Source: Sphingomonas sp. IC-11
GTDB taxonomy: Bacteria > Pseudomonadota > Alphaproteobacteria > Sphingomonadales > Sphingomonadaceae
Assembly (NCBI RefSeq): GCF_021043365.1
Contig: NZ_JAJNDU010000003.1
Span: forward strand, 248,001 to 312,000
Reading direction: 5' to 3'
Length of the DNA: 64,000 nucleotides
The notes under the pieces were generated by a model that did not search any database, was not told the origin of the DNA, and worked only from the letters and a program-made list of their open reading frames with translations. Position numbers and translations under genes: made by a program. This document shows positions 36,896 to 46,216 of this stretch, in pieces. The first letter of the stretch is position 1. Each line of letters opens with the position of its first letter.

Positions 36896-37592
36896 CCGTG
36901 CGGCACAGCCGATCCCAGAACCGGAAATAAAGCCCATAGTTACACCCATACCGCTCATGATGGCGCTGATGATGGCTGGCGGTGATCAGCCAGGCCCCCA
37001 ATGGCCCACGCCACATGAACCGTGGAAAAACCTCCCAGCCCATATGGTTGGTCACGCCCATAACGGTCATGATCGTCAGGACCAATCCGAGTGCGGCCAC
37101 GTGGATCGGAATGGCGAACACCAGTAGCGGAATTACCACAGCGCCGGTCAGCGCCTCGATCGGGTGAAACGCCATTGCCGCCCAGGCCGTCGGCGGCCGG
37201 CTGGCATGATGCACCGCATGAGCGACGCGGAACGGCTTGGGCCGGTGCATCCACCGATGTGTCCAGTAAAACCAAGTATCGTGGGCAAACAGGAACAGCA
37301 GCACCGATACGGGCAGGTACCAGAGCGGAAACGCGGAGACGTCCGTGTAGATCTGTGTCCAGCCGCGATTCTGCCAGCCCCAAGCGACGACGCCGGCGGG
37401 CACCCCATAAATGGCCGCGGATGCGAGACTCCACCAGATTTCGCGCCGGATCTGCGGATCAAGGCCGGCATAGAGGCCAGGATGCCGGAAGCGAGTGGCC
37501 ATGGCGAAGGCGCCGCTGGTGATTAGGTAGCGGACGCCAACGATCATCGTCATCGCGGCGGCGGAAAGAACGATGGCAAGCGCAATCGACAT
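36798..37592 (-). CDS. sterol desaturase/fatty acid hydroxylase superfamily protein
   Basis: 264 aa membrane di-iron hydroxylase. Histidine clusters are HDTWFYWTHRWMH, VAHAVHH and ITASHHQRHHERYG, separated by hydrophobic helices, as in the FA_hydroxylase superfamily. Its place beside crtY-crtI-crtB makes carotenoid hydroxylation possible, but it is longer than typical CrtZ and could act on another lipid. The C-terminal 25 residues are an Arg/Asp-rich tail (RDQARAAARRERGNADRRD) reading over the DUF2141 signal-peptide region, which looks like loss of an earlier stop. Confidence 0.78.
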   Translation of the reverse strand: MSIALAIVLSAAAMTMIVGVRYLITSGAFAMATRFRHPGLYAGLDPQIRREIWWSLASAAIYGVPAGVVAWGWQNRGWTQIYTDVSAFPLWYLPVSVLLFLFAHDTWFYWTHRWMHRPKPFRVAHAVHHASRPPTAWAAMAFHPIEALTGAVVIPLLVFAIPIHVAALGLVLTIMTVMGVTNHMGWEVFPRFMWRGPLGAWLITASHHQRHHERYGCNYGLYFRFWDRLCRTDEGLGDFTRDQARAAARRERGNADRRDAGRAD

Positions 37593-37745
37593 GCGGCTGC
37601 TTGTACGGGTTGTGCTCTGATCGGGAAAGCACTGGCAGTGTCGTCACGGCAATCGGTCAACCTGAACAAAAGGATGTGCCGACGTCATCCATGCCGCTGG
37701 CGATCACTGCTTCCGTAGGCGTGACCGATCCGCTAGGCGGGAGGG

Positions 37746-38906
37746 ATGCCGGTTATCCATGAATGCGACCTCGCCATTGTTGGCGGCGGGCTGGCTGGCG
37801 GGCTGATCGCAATGGCGCTGGCAGCACGCCGGCCGGAGTTGAAGGTCCGTCTTGTCGAAGGCGGGGAGACGCTGGGCGGCAATCACGTCTGGTCGTTCTT
37901 TGACGGGGACGTGGACAAGGACGATCGCTGGCTGTTGACCCCGCTCGTCTGCCACGCCTGGCCGACCTACGACGTGGCCTTTCCTGCGCACGCCCGGACG
38001 ATCGCTCAGCCTTACTATTCGATCGAGTCCGACCGGTTCGACCAAGTGGTGCGCAAGGCTCTGCCATCCGAGGCGGTCATGACGAACTGCAAGGTGCTGG
38101 CCTGCAGCCCCACGGCCGTCGTGCTGGCGGACGGCGAACGCATCGAGGCGACTGGCGTGATCGACGCACGCGGGGCCGGGGACCTCTCGATGCTGGACGT
38201 CGGCTGGCAGAAGTTCGTGGGTCGCTTGCTCGACGTGCCTGCCGGCCATGGCGTCGAACGTCCAATGGTGATGGACGCGACCGTGGCGCAATATGACGGC
38301 TATCGTTTCGTCTACCTGCTGCCGTTTTCGCCCACCCAGCTGTTCGTTGAGGACACCTATTACAGCGACAGCGCCTCGCTGAATGTCCGTGCGCTCACCC
38401 GGCGCATCGATGCGTACGCGGAGGCAAAGGGCTGGGCCGCGGCGCCGGGCGGACGCGAGGAGAAGGGTGCGCTTCCAGTTGTAATTGGCGGCGACTTCGA
38501 GGGATATTGGCGATGGGGCGGTGCGAAGGTCGCCAAGGCAGGCGCCAGGGCAGGGCTCTTTCATCCCACCACTGGATATTCACTGCCCGATGCGGTGCGG
38601 CTGGCGGTGCGGATCGCTGAGGCCAGTGATCTGAGTGGTGAGGGGCTCCACAATTTTACCCATGAATATGCGCGCGCGCGCTGGGACGAGCGGCGCTTCT
38701 ACCGGATGTTGGACGCGATGCTGTTCCGTGCTGCAGATCCCGATGTGCGCTACAAGGTACTTGAGCGCTTCTACCGGCTTCACCCGAAGCTGATCGCGCG
38801 CTTCTACGCGGCGCGCTCGACGACAAAGGACAAGCTCCGCGTGCTGGCCGGGCGGCCGCCGGTGCCCGTTTTTCGTGCCCTTCGCGTGATCAGGAATGCA
38901 TCATGA
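37746..38906 (+). CDS. crtY: lycopene beta-cyclase
   Basis: 386 aa FAD-dependent cyclase converting lycopene to beta-carotene. The N-terminal dinucleotide fold is CDLAIVGGGLAGGLIAMALA with the acidic residue in VRLVEGGETLGGNHVWSFFD. YDGYRFVYLLPFSPTQLFVE and GALPVVIGGDF are family-typical, as is the C-terminal FYAARSTTKDKLRVLAGRPP. The ATG at 37746 follows GGCGGGAGGG. First gene of a crtY-crtI-LOG-crtB cluster; 4-nt overlap with crtI. Confidence 0.94.
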   Translation: MPVIHECDLAIVGGGLAGGLIAMALAARRPELKVRLVEGGETLGGNHVWSFFDGDVDKDDRWLLTPLVCHAWPTYDVAFPAHARTIAQPYYSIESDRFDQVVRKALPSEAVMTNCKVLACSPTAVVLADGERIEATGVIDARGAGDLSMLDVGWQKFVGRLLDVPAGHGVERPMVMDATVAQYDGYRFVYLLPFSPTQLFVEDTYYSDSASLNVRALTRRIDAYAEAKGWAAAPGGREEKGALPVVIGGDFEGYWRWGGAKVAKAGARAGLFHPTTGYSLPDAVRLAVRIAEASDLSGEGLHNFTHEYARARWDERRFYRMLDAMLFRAADPDVRYKVLERFYRLHPKLIARFYAARSTTKDKLRVLAGRPPVPVFRALRVIRNAS

Positions 38907-40387
38907 GCAGCCGCGCAATCATCATCGGCGCCGGGTTCGGTGGCCTCGCACTTGCGATCCGTCTGCAATCGGCAGGGGTCGCCACGACGATCGTGGAGGC
39001 GCGCGACAAGCCCGGCGGCCGCGCTTACGTTTGGCAACAGGACGGCTTCACCTTCGACGCGGGCCCCACCGTCATTACCGACCCGGCCTGCCTGGCGGAA
39101 TTGTGGGCGCTGAGCGGTGACGAGATGGGCCGCGACGTAGCGCTGGAGCCGGTGCAGCCCTTCTACCGGCTGAACTGGCCCGACGGCACCAATTTCGACT
39201 ACACCAACGACGACAAGCTGCTGCGTGCCGAGATCGCCAAGCTCGATCCGGCGGACGTTGAGGGATACAGCAAGTTCCTCGCTTACTCCGCCGGCGTGTA
39301 TCACGAAGGCTATGAGAAGCTCGGCCATGTCGCGTTTCTGGATTTCGCCTCCATGATCAAGGCGGCGCCTGCGCTCGCCAAATATCAGGCGTGGCGATCG
39401 GTATATTCGATGGTTTCCTCATTCGTGAAGAGCGAGAAACTGCGCGAGGCGCTGTCGTTCCACACGTTGCTCGTCGGTGGCAACCCGATGACGACGAGCG
39501 CCATCTACGCGCTGATCCACAAGCTGGAGCGCGACGGTGGCGTATGGTTCGCGCGCGGCGGCACTAACCGGCTGGTCGCCGGCATGGTGGCTCTGTTCGA
39601 GCGGCTCGGCGGCACGTTGCGGCTGAACGACGCGGTTGAGGAGATCGAGACGCTGGGCGATCGCGTGACCGCGGTGCGCACCAAGAGCGGCTGGCGGCAG
39701 GAGGCCGACATGGTCGCTTCCAACGGAGACATCGTCCACACCTACCGCGACCTGCTGAACGGATCGCGTGCTGCCGCCAGGACAGCAGCGCGACTGGAGC
39801 GCAAGAAATTCTCGCCGTCGCTGTTCGTGGTTCACTTCGGCATCAAGGGCACGTGGCCGGGGATCCCGCACCACATGATCCTGTTCGGCCCGCGCTATAA
39901 GGGACTGCTCGCCGACATTTACGACCATGGTGTGCTGAGCCAGGACTTCTCCCTCTACCTGCATCACCCGACCGTCACCGACCCGAGCCTCGCGCCGGAG
40001 GGCTGCTCGACCTTCTATGCGCTGGCGCCGGTGCCGCATCAGGGCAAGTTCCCCGAAGATTGGGAGCGGATCGCCCCCATCCTGGAGAAACGCATCCTCG
40101 ACGAGGTGGGCCGCCGGTTGATTCCGGACATCCATGACCGGATCATCACCAAGTTCAGCTACACGCCGGCCGATTTCTCGCGCGATCTGAACGCACATCT
40201 TGGCAGCGCCTTCAGCCTGGAGCCGGTACTGACCCAGAGCGCCTATTTCCGCGTACACAATCGCGATGATGCGATCAGGAACATGTACTTCGTCGGCGCC
40301 GGTACTCATCCCGGCGCCGGGATCCCCGGTGTCGTCGGCAGTGCCAAGGCGACCGCGGCATTGATGCTTGAAGGAGTAAGACGTTGA
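38903..40387 (+). CDS. crtI: phytoene desaturase
   Basis: 494 aa, the usual bacterial length. A FAD-dependent four-step desaturase making lycopene from phytoene at the membrane. N-terminal AIIIGAGFGGLALAIRLQSA, then DKPGGRAYVWQQDGFTFDAG, and the C-terminal bacterial phytoene desaturase signature YFVGAGTHPGAGIPGVVGSA. The ATG overlaps the crtY stop (ATGA). No crtE (GGPP synthase) is seen in the window. Confidence 0.96.
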   Translation: MSSRAIIIGAGFGGLALAIRLQSAGVATTIVEARDKPGGRAYVWQQDGFTFDAGPTVITDPACLAELWALSGDEMGRDVALEPVQPFYRLNWPDGTNFDYTNDDKLLRAEIAKLDPADVEGYSKFLAYSAGVYHEGYEKLGHVAFLDFASMIKAAPALAKYQAWRSVYSMVSSFVKSEKLREALSFHTLLVGGNPMTTSAIYALIHKLERDGGVWFARGGTNRLVAGMVALFERLGGTLRLNDAVEEIETLGDRVTAVRTKSGWRQEADMVASNGDIVHTYRDLLNGSRAAARTAARLERKKFSPSLFVVHFGIKGTWPGIPHHMILFGPRYKGLLADIYDHGVLSQDFSLYLHHPTVTDPSLAPEGCSTFYALAPVPHQGKFPEDWERIAPILEKRILDEVGRRLIPDIHDRIITKFSYTPADFSRDLNAHLGSAFSLEPVLTQSAYFRVHNRDDAIRNMYFVGAGTHPGAGIPGVVGSAKATAALMLEGVRR

Positions 40388-40427
40388 GTTTGTGTGTAAC
40401 CCTCCAACTTGTCTCGGAGGGCGAAGT

Positions 40428-41009
40428 ATGAAGCGCCTGGCAGTGTATTGCGGTTCGGCCACGCCACGCGACCCCATGTACATGGAACTCGCCTGGGACG
40501 TCGGCCGTACGCTCGCCGAACGCGGCATCGGCGTGGTCTATGGCGGCGGCAGGCTGGGCCTGATGGGCGCGGTGGCCGATGGTGCGCTTCAGGCCGGTGG
40601 CGAGGTGATCGGCATTATTCCCCAGGCGCTGGTCGACGCCGAGGTGGCTCATCGCGGCCTTACCGAGCTTCACGTCGTGAGCGGCATGCATGATCGCAAA
40701 CGCGCCTTTACCGATCTCGCGGACGGCTTCGTCACTATTCCGGGGGGAACCGGGACGATGGACGAATTGTGGGAAGCGCTGAGCTGGGCGCAGATCGGTT
40801 ACCACGCCGATCCGGTCGGCCTGCTGAATACCGCCGGCTATTACGATCATCTCGTCGCCTTCTGGGAGAAGATGGGTGAGGTGGGCTTCCTCCGGCCGCA
40901 GCACCGCGGCTTGCTGATCGTGGCGGAAACGCTGGGCGATCTGCTCGATCGCATGGCGGCGCATGAACCTGCGCAGCCAATCGTGCGCATGAGTGCGGAC
41001 GACCTCTGA
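40428..41009 (+). CDS. TIGR00730 (LOG) family Rossmann-fold protein
   Basis: 193 aa. The family hydrolyses nucleoside 5'-monophosphates to base and ribose phosphate; plant LOG enzymes release cytokinins this way. The catalytic signature is VTIPGGTGTMDELWEALSWA, with GVVYGGGRLGLMGAVAD near the N terminus. The ATG at 40428 follows CGGAGGGCGAAGT. It sits between crtI and crtB in the same direction, so it is probably co-transcribed with the carotenoid genes; a link to carotenoids is not known. Confidence 0.88.
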   Translation: MKRLAVYCGSATPRDPMYMELAWDVGRTLAERGIGVVYGGGRLGLMGAVADGALQAGGEVIGIIPQALVDAEVAHRGLTELHVVSGMHDRKRAFTDLADGFVTIPGGTGTMDELWEALSWAQIGYHADPVGLLNTAGYYDHLVAFWEKMGEVGFLRPQHRGLLIVAETLGDLLDRMAAHEPAQPIVRMSADDL

Positions 41010-41059
41010 TCCCAACGGGGCGACGGCCGTGGCTGTCGCCTGTTTCGCATGAGGCAAAG

Positions 41060-42013
41060 GTGGCGCGCGACAACAAGCAACAGGTGAGCGAGGAGCGCAG
41101 CGTGCTCGTCCAGGCCGCGCGCGATTCTATCGCACGCGGATCCAAGAGCTTCGCAATGGCCAGCAACCTGTTCGATCGCGAGACGCGCGAGCGAGCATGG
41201 CTGCTCTATGCCTGGTGCCGCGCGTGTGATGACATTGTCGATGGGCAGGATCATGGCCACGGCGCGGCGCCTGTCGCCGATGCCGAGGCGAGGGTCGCGA
41301 TCATTGCGGAGAAGACGGTTGCCGCTCTGGCCGGTCGAACGGTTGGGGATATGCCGTTTGACGCCCTGCGCATGGTTGCGGCGGAGACCGGCTTGCCGGC
41401 CAGATTTGCGCAGGATCTCGTCACCGGCTTTCGTCTGGACGCGGAGGATTGGCGTCCGCGCAGCGAGGACGATCTTTATCGCTACTGCTACCATGTCGCG
41501 GGCGCGGTGGGCTGCATGATGGCGGTCATCATGGGGGTCGATCCGGCGGACGAAGACACGCTGGATCGCGCCTGCGACCTCGGGATTGCTTTTCAACTGG
41601 CCAACATCGCGCGCGACATCGAGGAAGATGATCGGATCGGCCGCTGCTACCTGCCGATCGAGTGGTTGGTCGAGATGGATATGCCACCGGGCGAGCATAT
41701 GAAGCCGCCGTTTCGTGATCGGCTGGTGGTGCTTGCCCGGCGCTTGGCGACCCGGGCAGCGCTGCATGAGGCGAGCGCACGCGTAGGCGCGGCGCGGCTG
41801 CCCCCTAGAGCGCGTTGGGCCGTGCTGGCGGCGGCGGGCATCTACGGTGACATCGCCCGCGAAGTGGCGGCGCGCGGTGCCCACGCCTGGGATCATCGCG
41901 TGACGACGCCAAAATCCGCCAAGCTGGCGTGGGTGGCGAAGGCGGCGATCGCCGCGCGGCGGCCGATCAAGGACACGCCCCGCCCTCCCTCGCTTTGGAC
42001 GCGGCCGCGCTAG
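41060..42013 (+). CDS. crtB: phytoene synthase
   Basis: 317 aa. A squalene/phytoene synthase condensing two GGPP. The two Asp-rich motifs are WCRACDDIVDGQD and QLANIARDIEEDDRIGRCYLP; YCYHVAGAVGCMMAVIMG is the typical middle segment. The start is GTG at 41060 behind GAGGCAAAG. Last gene of the carotenoid cluster, followed by a strong hairpin. Together with crtI and crtY it makes beta-carotene, the precursor of nostoxanthin in sphingomonads. Confidence 0.93.
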   Translation: MARDNKQQVSEERSVLVQAARDSIARGSKSFAMASNLFDRETRERAWLLYAWCRACDDIVDGQDHGHGAAPVADAEARVAIIAEKTVAALAGRTVGDMPFDALRMVAAETGLPARFAQDLVTGFRLDAEDWRPRSEDDLYRYCYHVAGAVGCMMAVIMGVDPADEDTLDRACDLGIAFQLANIARDIEEDDRIGRCYLPIEWLVEMDMPPGEHMKPPFRDRLVVLARRLATRAALHEASARVGAARLPPRARWAVLAAAGIYGDIAREVAARGAHAWDHRVTTPKSAKLAWVAKAAIAARRPIKDTPRPPSLWTRPR

Positions 42014-42138
42014 GACCGCTCTATGACGCCGGGCTGACCTCGGCATCCATCATTCCGTGCGTCACCGCGGCTGCAGACTCGCGAGAGCGAATAGCGCCGG
42101 AACAAGACCCAGCGGACCACTGACGTAATCACAGCCTT

Positions 42139-42169
42139 CCCCGCTCGCCCAAGTTCAGGGCGAGCGGGG
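42139..42169. terminator. 12-bp hairpin between convergent crtB and thrS
   Basis: The perfect 12-bp stem CCCCGCTCGCCC with its complement encloses AAGTTCA. It lies 13 nt from the thrS stop and about 125 nt after crtB. No long T-run follows on either strand, but the location suggests it stops both transcripts. Confidence 0.65.
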
Positions 42170-42181
42170 TACGCTGCGCGA

Positions 42182-44191
42182 CTACAACAGATCGGGCGGT
42201 GTCGCTTCCTTCACAAGCCGGGCGACGATCTCGTCCAGCGAGACGATCTCCTGCCCCTGGCTCCCCAACCGGCGAACGGCGACCGTGCCTTCCTCCGCCT
42301 CTCGCTTGCCGACGACCAGCAATGCCGGCACCTTCGCCAGGCTGTGCTCGCGTACCTTGTAGTTGATCTTCTCGTTGCGAAGGTCCGTCTCGACTCGCAG
42401 CCCGGCCGCCGTCAGCCGATCACGCACCACATGCGCATAATCGTCAGCCTCGGACACGATCGTCGCGACGACCGCCTGCACCGGTGACAGCCACAGCGGG
42501 AAGCGCCCCGCATGATGCTCGATCAGGATGCCAAGGAACCGCTCGAACGTCCCCAGGATGGCGCGATGAAGCATCACGGGACGATGACGCTCGCCATCCT
42601 CACCGATGTAGCTGGCGTCCAGCCGCTCGGGCAGCACGCGGTCGGACTGGATCGTGCCGACCTGCCAGGTCCGCCCGATCGCGTCGGTCAGGTGGAATTC
42701 CAGCTTGGGCGCATAGAAGGCGCCTTCGCCCTCCAGCTCCTCGAACCCGTCCTTAATCTTCTGCGGCAGGTTCGACGCCATCACCGCGCGGCGCAGCTCG
42801 TCCTCGGACTTGTCCCACATCGCGTCGTCGCCGAAGCGCTTCTCGGGGCGCAGCGCCAGCTTCACCGCATAATCGGTGAAGCCCAGATCCTGGTACACGC
42901 TGTCGAGCAGGTCGATGAACTTCGCGACCTCGTCGACCAATTGGTCCTCGCGCACGAAGATATGCGCGTCGTCCTGCGTGAACTGGCGCACCCGCATGAT
43001 GCCGTGCAGCGCGCCATGCGGCTCGTTGCGGTGGCAACAGCCGAACTCAGCCATGCGGATCGGCAGGTCGCGATACGATTTGATCCCCTGGCGGAAGATC
43101 AGCACGTGCGCCGGGCAGTTCATCGGCTTCAGCGCCATCCAGTCCGCGTCCGGCGACACCAGCGCGCCGTCGTCCTCGATGTTCGGCACCTCGTCGGGGA
43201 TGACGAACATGTTCTCGCGATACTTGCCCCAGTGACCGGAGCGCTCCCACTGGCGCGCGTCCATCACCTGCGGCGTCTTCACTTCCTCATAGCCGCCGGC
43301 ATCCAGCCGCCGGCGCATATACGCCTCCAGCTGCCGCCAGATCATATAGCCCTTGGGGTGCCAGAAGACGCTGCCATGCGCTTCGGACTGGAGGTGGAAC
43401 AGGTCCATCTCCTGCCCGATCTTGCGATGGTCGCGCTTCGCCGCTTCCTCCAGCATGTGGAGGTGCGCATCGAGCTGCTTCTTGTTCAGCCAGCCGGTGC
43501 CGTAGATGCGGCTCAGCATCGCGTTTTTCTGGTCGCCGCGCCAATAGGCGCCCGACACGCGCGTCAGCTTGAACGCCTGCGGATCCAGCTTGCCGGTGGA
43601 GGCAAGGTGCGGCCCGCGGCACATGTCTAGCCAAGCGTCCTCACCCTTGCCGGCGCGATAAACCGTCAGCTCCTCGCCCTCGGGGAGTTCGGCGGCCCAC
43701 TCGGCCTTGAACGTCTCGCCCTGCTTGGTCCAGCGATCGATCAGGTCGGCCCGCGACCAGACTTCGCGGATCAGCGGCTCGTCCTTGGCGATGATCTCGC
43801 GCATCTTGGCCTCAATTGCGGGCAGATCCTCCTCGGTGAAGGGGCCACGATCCGCAGGGGCGGCGAAATCATAATAGAAGCCGTCGTCCGTCGCCGGACC
43901 GAAGGTGATCTGCGTGCCGGGGAACAGCGCCTGCACCGCTTCCGCGAGGACGTGCGCAAAATCGTGGCGCGCGAGTTCGAGTGCCTCGGCCTCATCGCGA
44001 TTGGTGACCAGCGCAAGGTGCGAACTGCCTTCGAACGGACGGTTGATGTCGCGCAATTCGCCGTTGACGCGCGCGGCGATGGCGGCCTTGGCGAGGCCAG
44101 GGCCAATGGCGGCCGCAATGTCGGCGGGCGTCGATCCCGGCGGCACCTCGCGTACCGAGCCGTCCGGAAGCGTGATCGAGAGCATGTTCAT
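42182..44191 (-). CDS. thrS: threonyl-tRNA synthetase
   Basis: 669 aa class II synthetase. It has the TGS domain (about 1-62, [20 protein letters not shown]), the SAD editing domain ([29 protein letters not shown]), the catalytic core with the zinc Cys in [12 protein letters not shown] and motif 2 [20 protein letters not shown], then the anticodon domain from about 565. The start at 44191 ([11 protein letters not shown]) is supported by AGGAAAGCC; an ATG at 44185 is a close alternative. Upstream is a Thr-rich leader ORF and hairpin, listed separately. Confidence 0.96.
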   Translation of the reverse strand: MNMLSITLPDGSVREVPPGSTPADIAAAIGPGLAKAAIAARVNGELRDINRPFEGSSHLALVTNRDEAEALELARHDFAHVLAEAVQALFPGTQITFGPATDDGFYYDFAAPADRGPFTEEDLPAIEAKMREIIAKDEPLIREVWSRADLIDRWTKQGETFKAEWAAELPEGEELTVYRAGKGEDAWLDMCRGPHLASTGKLDPQAFKLTRVSGAYWRGDQKNAMLSRIYGTGWLNKKQLDAHLHMLEEAAKRDHRKIGQEMDLFHLQSEAHGSVFWHPKGYMIWRQLEAYMRRRLDAGGYEEVKTPQVMDARQWERSGHWGKYRENMFVIPDEVPNIEDDGALVSPDADWMALKPMNCPAHVLIFRQGIKSYRDLPIRMAEFGCCHRNEPHGALHGIMRVRQFTQDDAHIFVREDQLVDEVAKFIDLLDSVYQDLGFTDYAVKLALRPEKRFGDDAMWDKSEDELRRAVMASNLPQKIKDGFEELEGEGAFYAPKLEFHLTDAIGRTWQVGTIQSDRVLPERLDASYIGEDGERHRPVMLHRAILGTFERFLGILIEHHAGRFPLWLSPVQAVVATIVSEADDYAHVVRDRLTAAGLRVETDLRNEKINYKVREHSLAKVPALLVVGKREAEEGTVAVRRLGSQGQEIVSLDEIVARLVKEATPPDLL

Positions 44192-44240
44192 GAGAGGCTT
44201 TCCTGCAATGCCGATGCGCTTAGGCGAGCGCGAACGCGAC

Positions 44241-44282
44241 GAAAAGAGCGTCCGGGATCTGCAGGAACGAAGTGGAGGACGC
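44241..44282 (-). terminator. candidate attenuator terminator upstream of thrS
   Basis: In the thrS leader RNA, GCGTCC (44277-44282) pairs with GGACGC (44248-44253) and is followed at once by TCTTTTC. The hairpin lies 38 nt after the stop of a Thr-rich leader ORF and about 50 nt before the thrS ATG. The stem is only 6 bp with a long loop, so strength is uncertain. Confidence 0.5.
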
Positions 44283-44320
44283 CGGCCCACCCGTTCCCGG
44301 GCGAGCAAGCCGTCAGCGCA

Positions 44321-44389
44321 TCAGCGCGTGACCGACCGCCCCCAGGTGCCCGGGGTGGTAGTAGTGGTCAGGGCACGGATGTGCAGCAT
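44321..44389 (-). CDS. threonine-rich leader peptide of thrS
   Basis: A 22-codon ORF, MLHIRALTTTTTPGTWGRSV then TR. It holds five consecutive Thr codons (ACC ACT ACT ACC ACC) and two more Thr, 7 of 22 residues. It ends 129 nt before the thrS ATG and is followed by a hairpin plus T-run, the layout of a transcriptional attenuator that senses charged tRNA-Thr. The RNA over codons 11-13 (CCACCC) can pair with GGGTGG further down, offering an alternative fold. A weak -10-like TATATC lies 6 nt before the ATG, so translation may be nearly leaderless. Confidence 0.6.
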   Translation of the reverse strand: MLHIRALTTTTTPGTWGRSVTR

Positions 44390-44488
44390 TGCTTTGATAT
44401 AGCCGCTCCAACGCCTGTGAACAACCGTGGGTGCCCAGCGGTGCCACCTGAATAGGGGCGCCAAGACTGTTCCGAACAGGGCAGTGGG

Positions 44489-44526
44489 CAAAACAACGGG
44501 CCCGCCTCCTTTCAGAAGCGGGCCCG
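44489..44526 (-). terminator. intrinsic terminator of the glycine-zipper gene
   Basis: A perfect 9-bp stem CGGGCCCGC/GCGGGCCCG with a 12-nt loop is followed on the minus strand by TTGTTTT. It lies about 75 nt after the stop of the gene at 44603-44959 and upstream of the thrS leader promoter region. Confidence 0.85.
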
Positions 44527-44602
44527 CGCCCTCATACGCTACGCGAGGGATAAGCAGGCCGAAGGGCCATCTCGTCAGCGGTGATCCCCGCTGCCCGCGC
44601 GG

Positions 44603-44959
44603 TTAGCGGCAGTAACGCGGGTTGTTCGACTTCTCGATCGCGTTGCCAGCGACCGCGCCGCCAACGCCGCCGAGCACGGTACCCAGCGCACGATCACCGC
44701 GACTGTCGATGGCACGACCCAGCAGGCCGCCGGCGATCGCACCGACGATGGTGCCGGTGGTGCCGTTGTTGCAGCGCTGGTTGCGATAATAGCGGCGGTC
44801 ATTGCCGCGATAACCGCGATAGCCGCGATAATTATCATAACCGCGATACTGGCGCTCATAGCGGTCGCCGTAGTAGCGCTGGGCCGATGCTTCTGCCGGG
44901 ATCATGGCCACCGTGCTCATCGCGAGAGCGGCGCCGGCGAGCGAAAGCTTCTTGAACAT
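44603..44959 (-). CDS. glycine zipper 2TM domain-containing exported protein
   Basis: 118 aa. Signal peptide MFKKLSLAGAALAMSTVAMI with cleavage after ASA, a Tyr/Arg/Gly repeat region (RGYDNYRGYRGYRG), then the glycine zipper TIVGAIAGGLLGRAIDSRGD and LGTVLGGVGGAVAGNAIEKS, and a C-terminal CR. Such proteins insert in or associate with the outer membrane; their function is not known. It is monocistronic, with its own terminator. Confidence 0.82.
   Translation of the reverse strand: MFKKLSLAGAALAMSTVAMIPAEASAQRYYGDRYERQYRGYDNYRGYRGYRGNDRRYYRNQRCNNGTTGTIVGAIAGGLLGRAIDSRGDRALGTVLGGVGGAVAGNAIEKSNNPRYCR
44805..44848. repeat. short 9-nt tandem repeat (CCGCGATAx)
   Basis: The unit CCGCGATA occurs at 44805, 44814 and 44823 with a 9-nt period and again at 44841. 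On the minus strand it encodes the YRG repeats of the glycine-zipper protein. Such runs can vary in copy number between strains. Confidence 0.7.
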
Positions 44960-45076
44960 GGTTGCTTCTCCCGTACCAAATTTCGTCGGAGAGGGCGGTT
45001 GCCGTCTCGATGAATGTGCTTTTGGCCGATTCGCCTTGAGCCAACCCTGAATGCGCTCGTTATCAACGGTTCAGGT

Positions 45077-46054
45077 ATGAAGCCGCGCCGCCGCGCCGTG
45101 CGCTGGGCAGTTTCGGTTCTCTCGGTGCTGCTGATCGTGCCCCGCTATGCCGGGAACGAGCGGCTTCCAGAGATAGGTGCCGAACCGCGCGTGACGATCG
45201 TCCCCTATGTTCCCGCGCAAGGCTGGCCTGAGCGGATCGGGCAACTCGTGCCCCTGGCCGGATATAAGCTGCGCAGCCACGACCCGGCATTCGGCGGCTT
45301 TTCGGCAATCGCGTGGCGCAATGGACGGGCCATGTTGCTGTCGGACGGAGGCAATCTGGTCAGTTTCGGCCTACGCGACGGCCAAGCGATCCACCCTCGC
45401 GGGCATGTGCTGCCCGGTGGACCGGCGATCGGCTGGGATCGCGCAGACCGCGACAGTGAGTCGCTGGCGCTTGATCCAGTGCGCGGGACGGCATGGGTCG
45501 GTTTCGAAAATCAGAACGAGATCTGGCGGCACAGCCCTAATTTTCGGCGTGTCGAAGGACATAGTGCACCCGGCCTGATGCGGAACTGGGTGCGCAACCA
45601 AGGAGCGGAGGCTCTGGTTCGGCTCAAGGACGGACGCTTCGTGGCCTTTGCAGAGCGCAAGCCGGGGCGCCGCAGCCGATACGCTGTCTTATTCTCCGGA
45701 GATCCGACCGCACCAGGAACGAAGGCGGCGCCGCTCCGGCTGGTTCCCCCCGACCGCTATGATCCCAGCGACGCGGCAGTGCTTCCGAATGGCGATCTTT
45801 TGATCCTTACCCGGCGCTTCCAATATCCGTTCAACTTCAGCGCGAAGCTGGTGCGGGTACCGGGCGCAGCGCTGCGACCTGGCGCGCATGTCAGAGGCGA
45901 GGTGATTGCCACCCTTGCTTCGCCGATCATGGGAGAGAATTGTGAGGGAATCGCGATCACACAGGAACGCGGCGCCACGATCGTGTGGATCGTCACGGAC
46001 AATGACGGAATGCCCTGGCGCCCGTCCTACCTGTTGAAGTTCCAGCTTCGCTGA
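45077..46054 (+). CDS. esterase-like activity of phytase family protein
   Basis: 325 aa. After a basic, hydrophobic N terminus (MKPRRRAVRWAVSVLSVLLI, probable signal or anchor) come the propeller-type blocks FGGFSAIAWRNGRAMLLSDG, DRDSESLALDPVRGTAWVGF, VRNQGAEALVRLKDGRFVAF and MGENCEGIAITQE. This D/E-S/E-L/G-I repeated pattern is the phytase-like esterase domain found in many sphingomonads. The substrate is unknown. The ATG at 45077 is chosen to give the signal; an upstream ATG at 45014 adds unrelated residues. Confidence 0.82.
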   Translation: MKPRRRAVRWAVSVLSVLLIVPRYAGNERLPEIGAEPRVTIVPYVPAQGWPERIGQLVPLAGYKLRSHDPAFGGFSAIAWRNGRAMLLSDGGNLVSFGLRDGQAIHPRGHVLPGGPAIGWDRADRDSESLALDPVRGTAWVGFENQNEIWRHSPNFRRVEGHSAPGLMRNWVRNQGAEALVRLKDGRFVAFAERKPGRRSRYAVLFSGDPTAPGTKAAPLRLVPPDRYDPSDAAVLPNGDLLILTRRFQYPFNFSAKLVRVPGAALRPGAHVRGEVIATLASPIMGENCEGIAITQERGATIVWIVTDNDGMPWRPSYLLKFQLR

Positions 46055-46216
46055 GCGGCGCTTCCGCTCTGAGGCAGGCGATCCGAAGGACGTCGCGCAA
46101 TCACGTGCTCAGTCTCGTCAGTCTAGCGAAACCAGCACTGCACGACATGTTGTACGAACGCCGAAGGCCCGCCACCCCGAGGGTGACAGGCCGTCGCCAC
46201 ATACCAGCCGCGCCGA

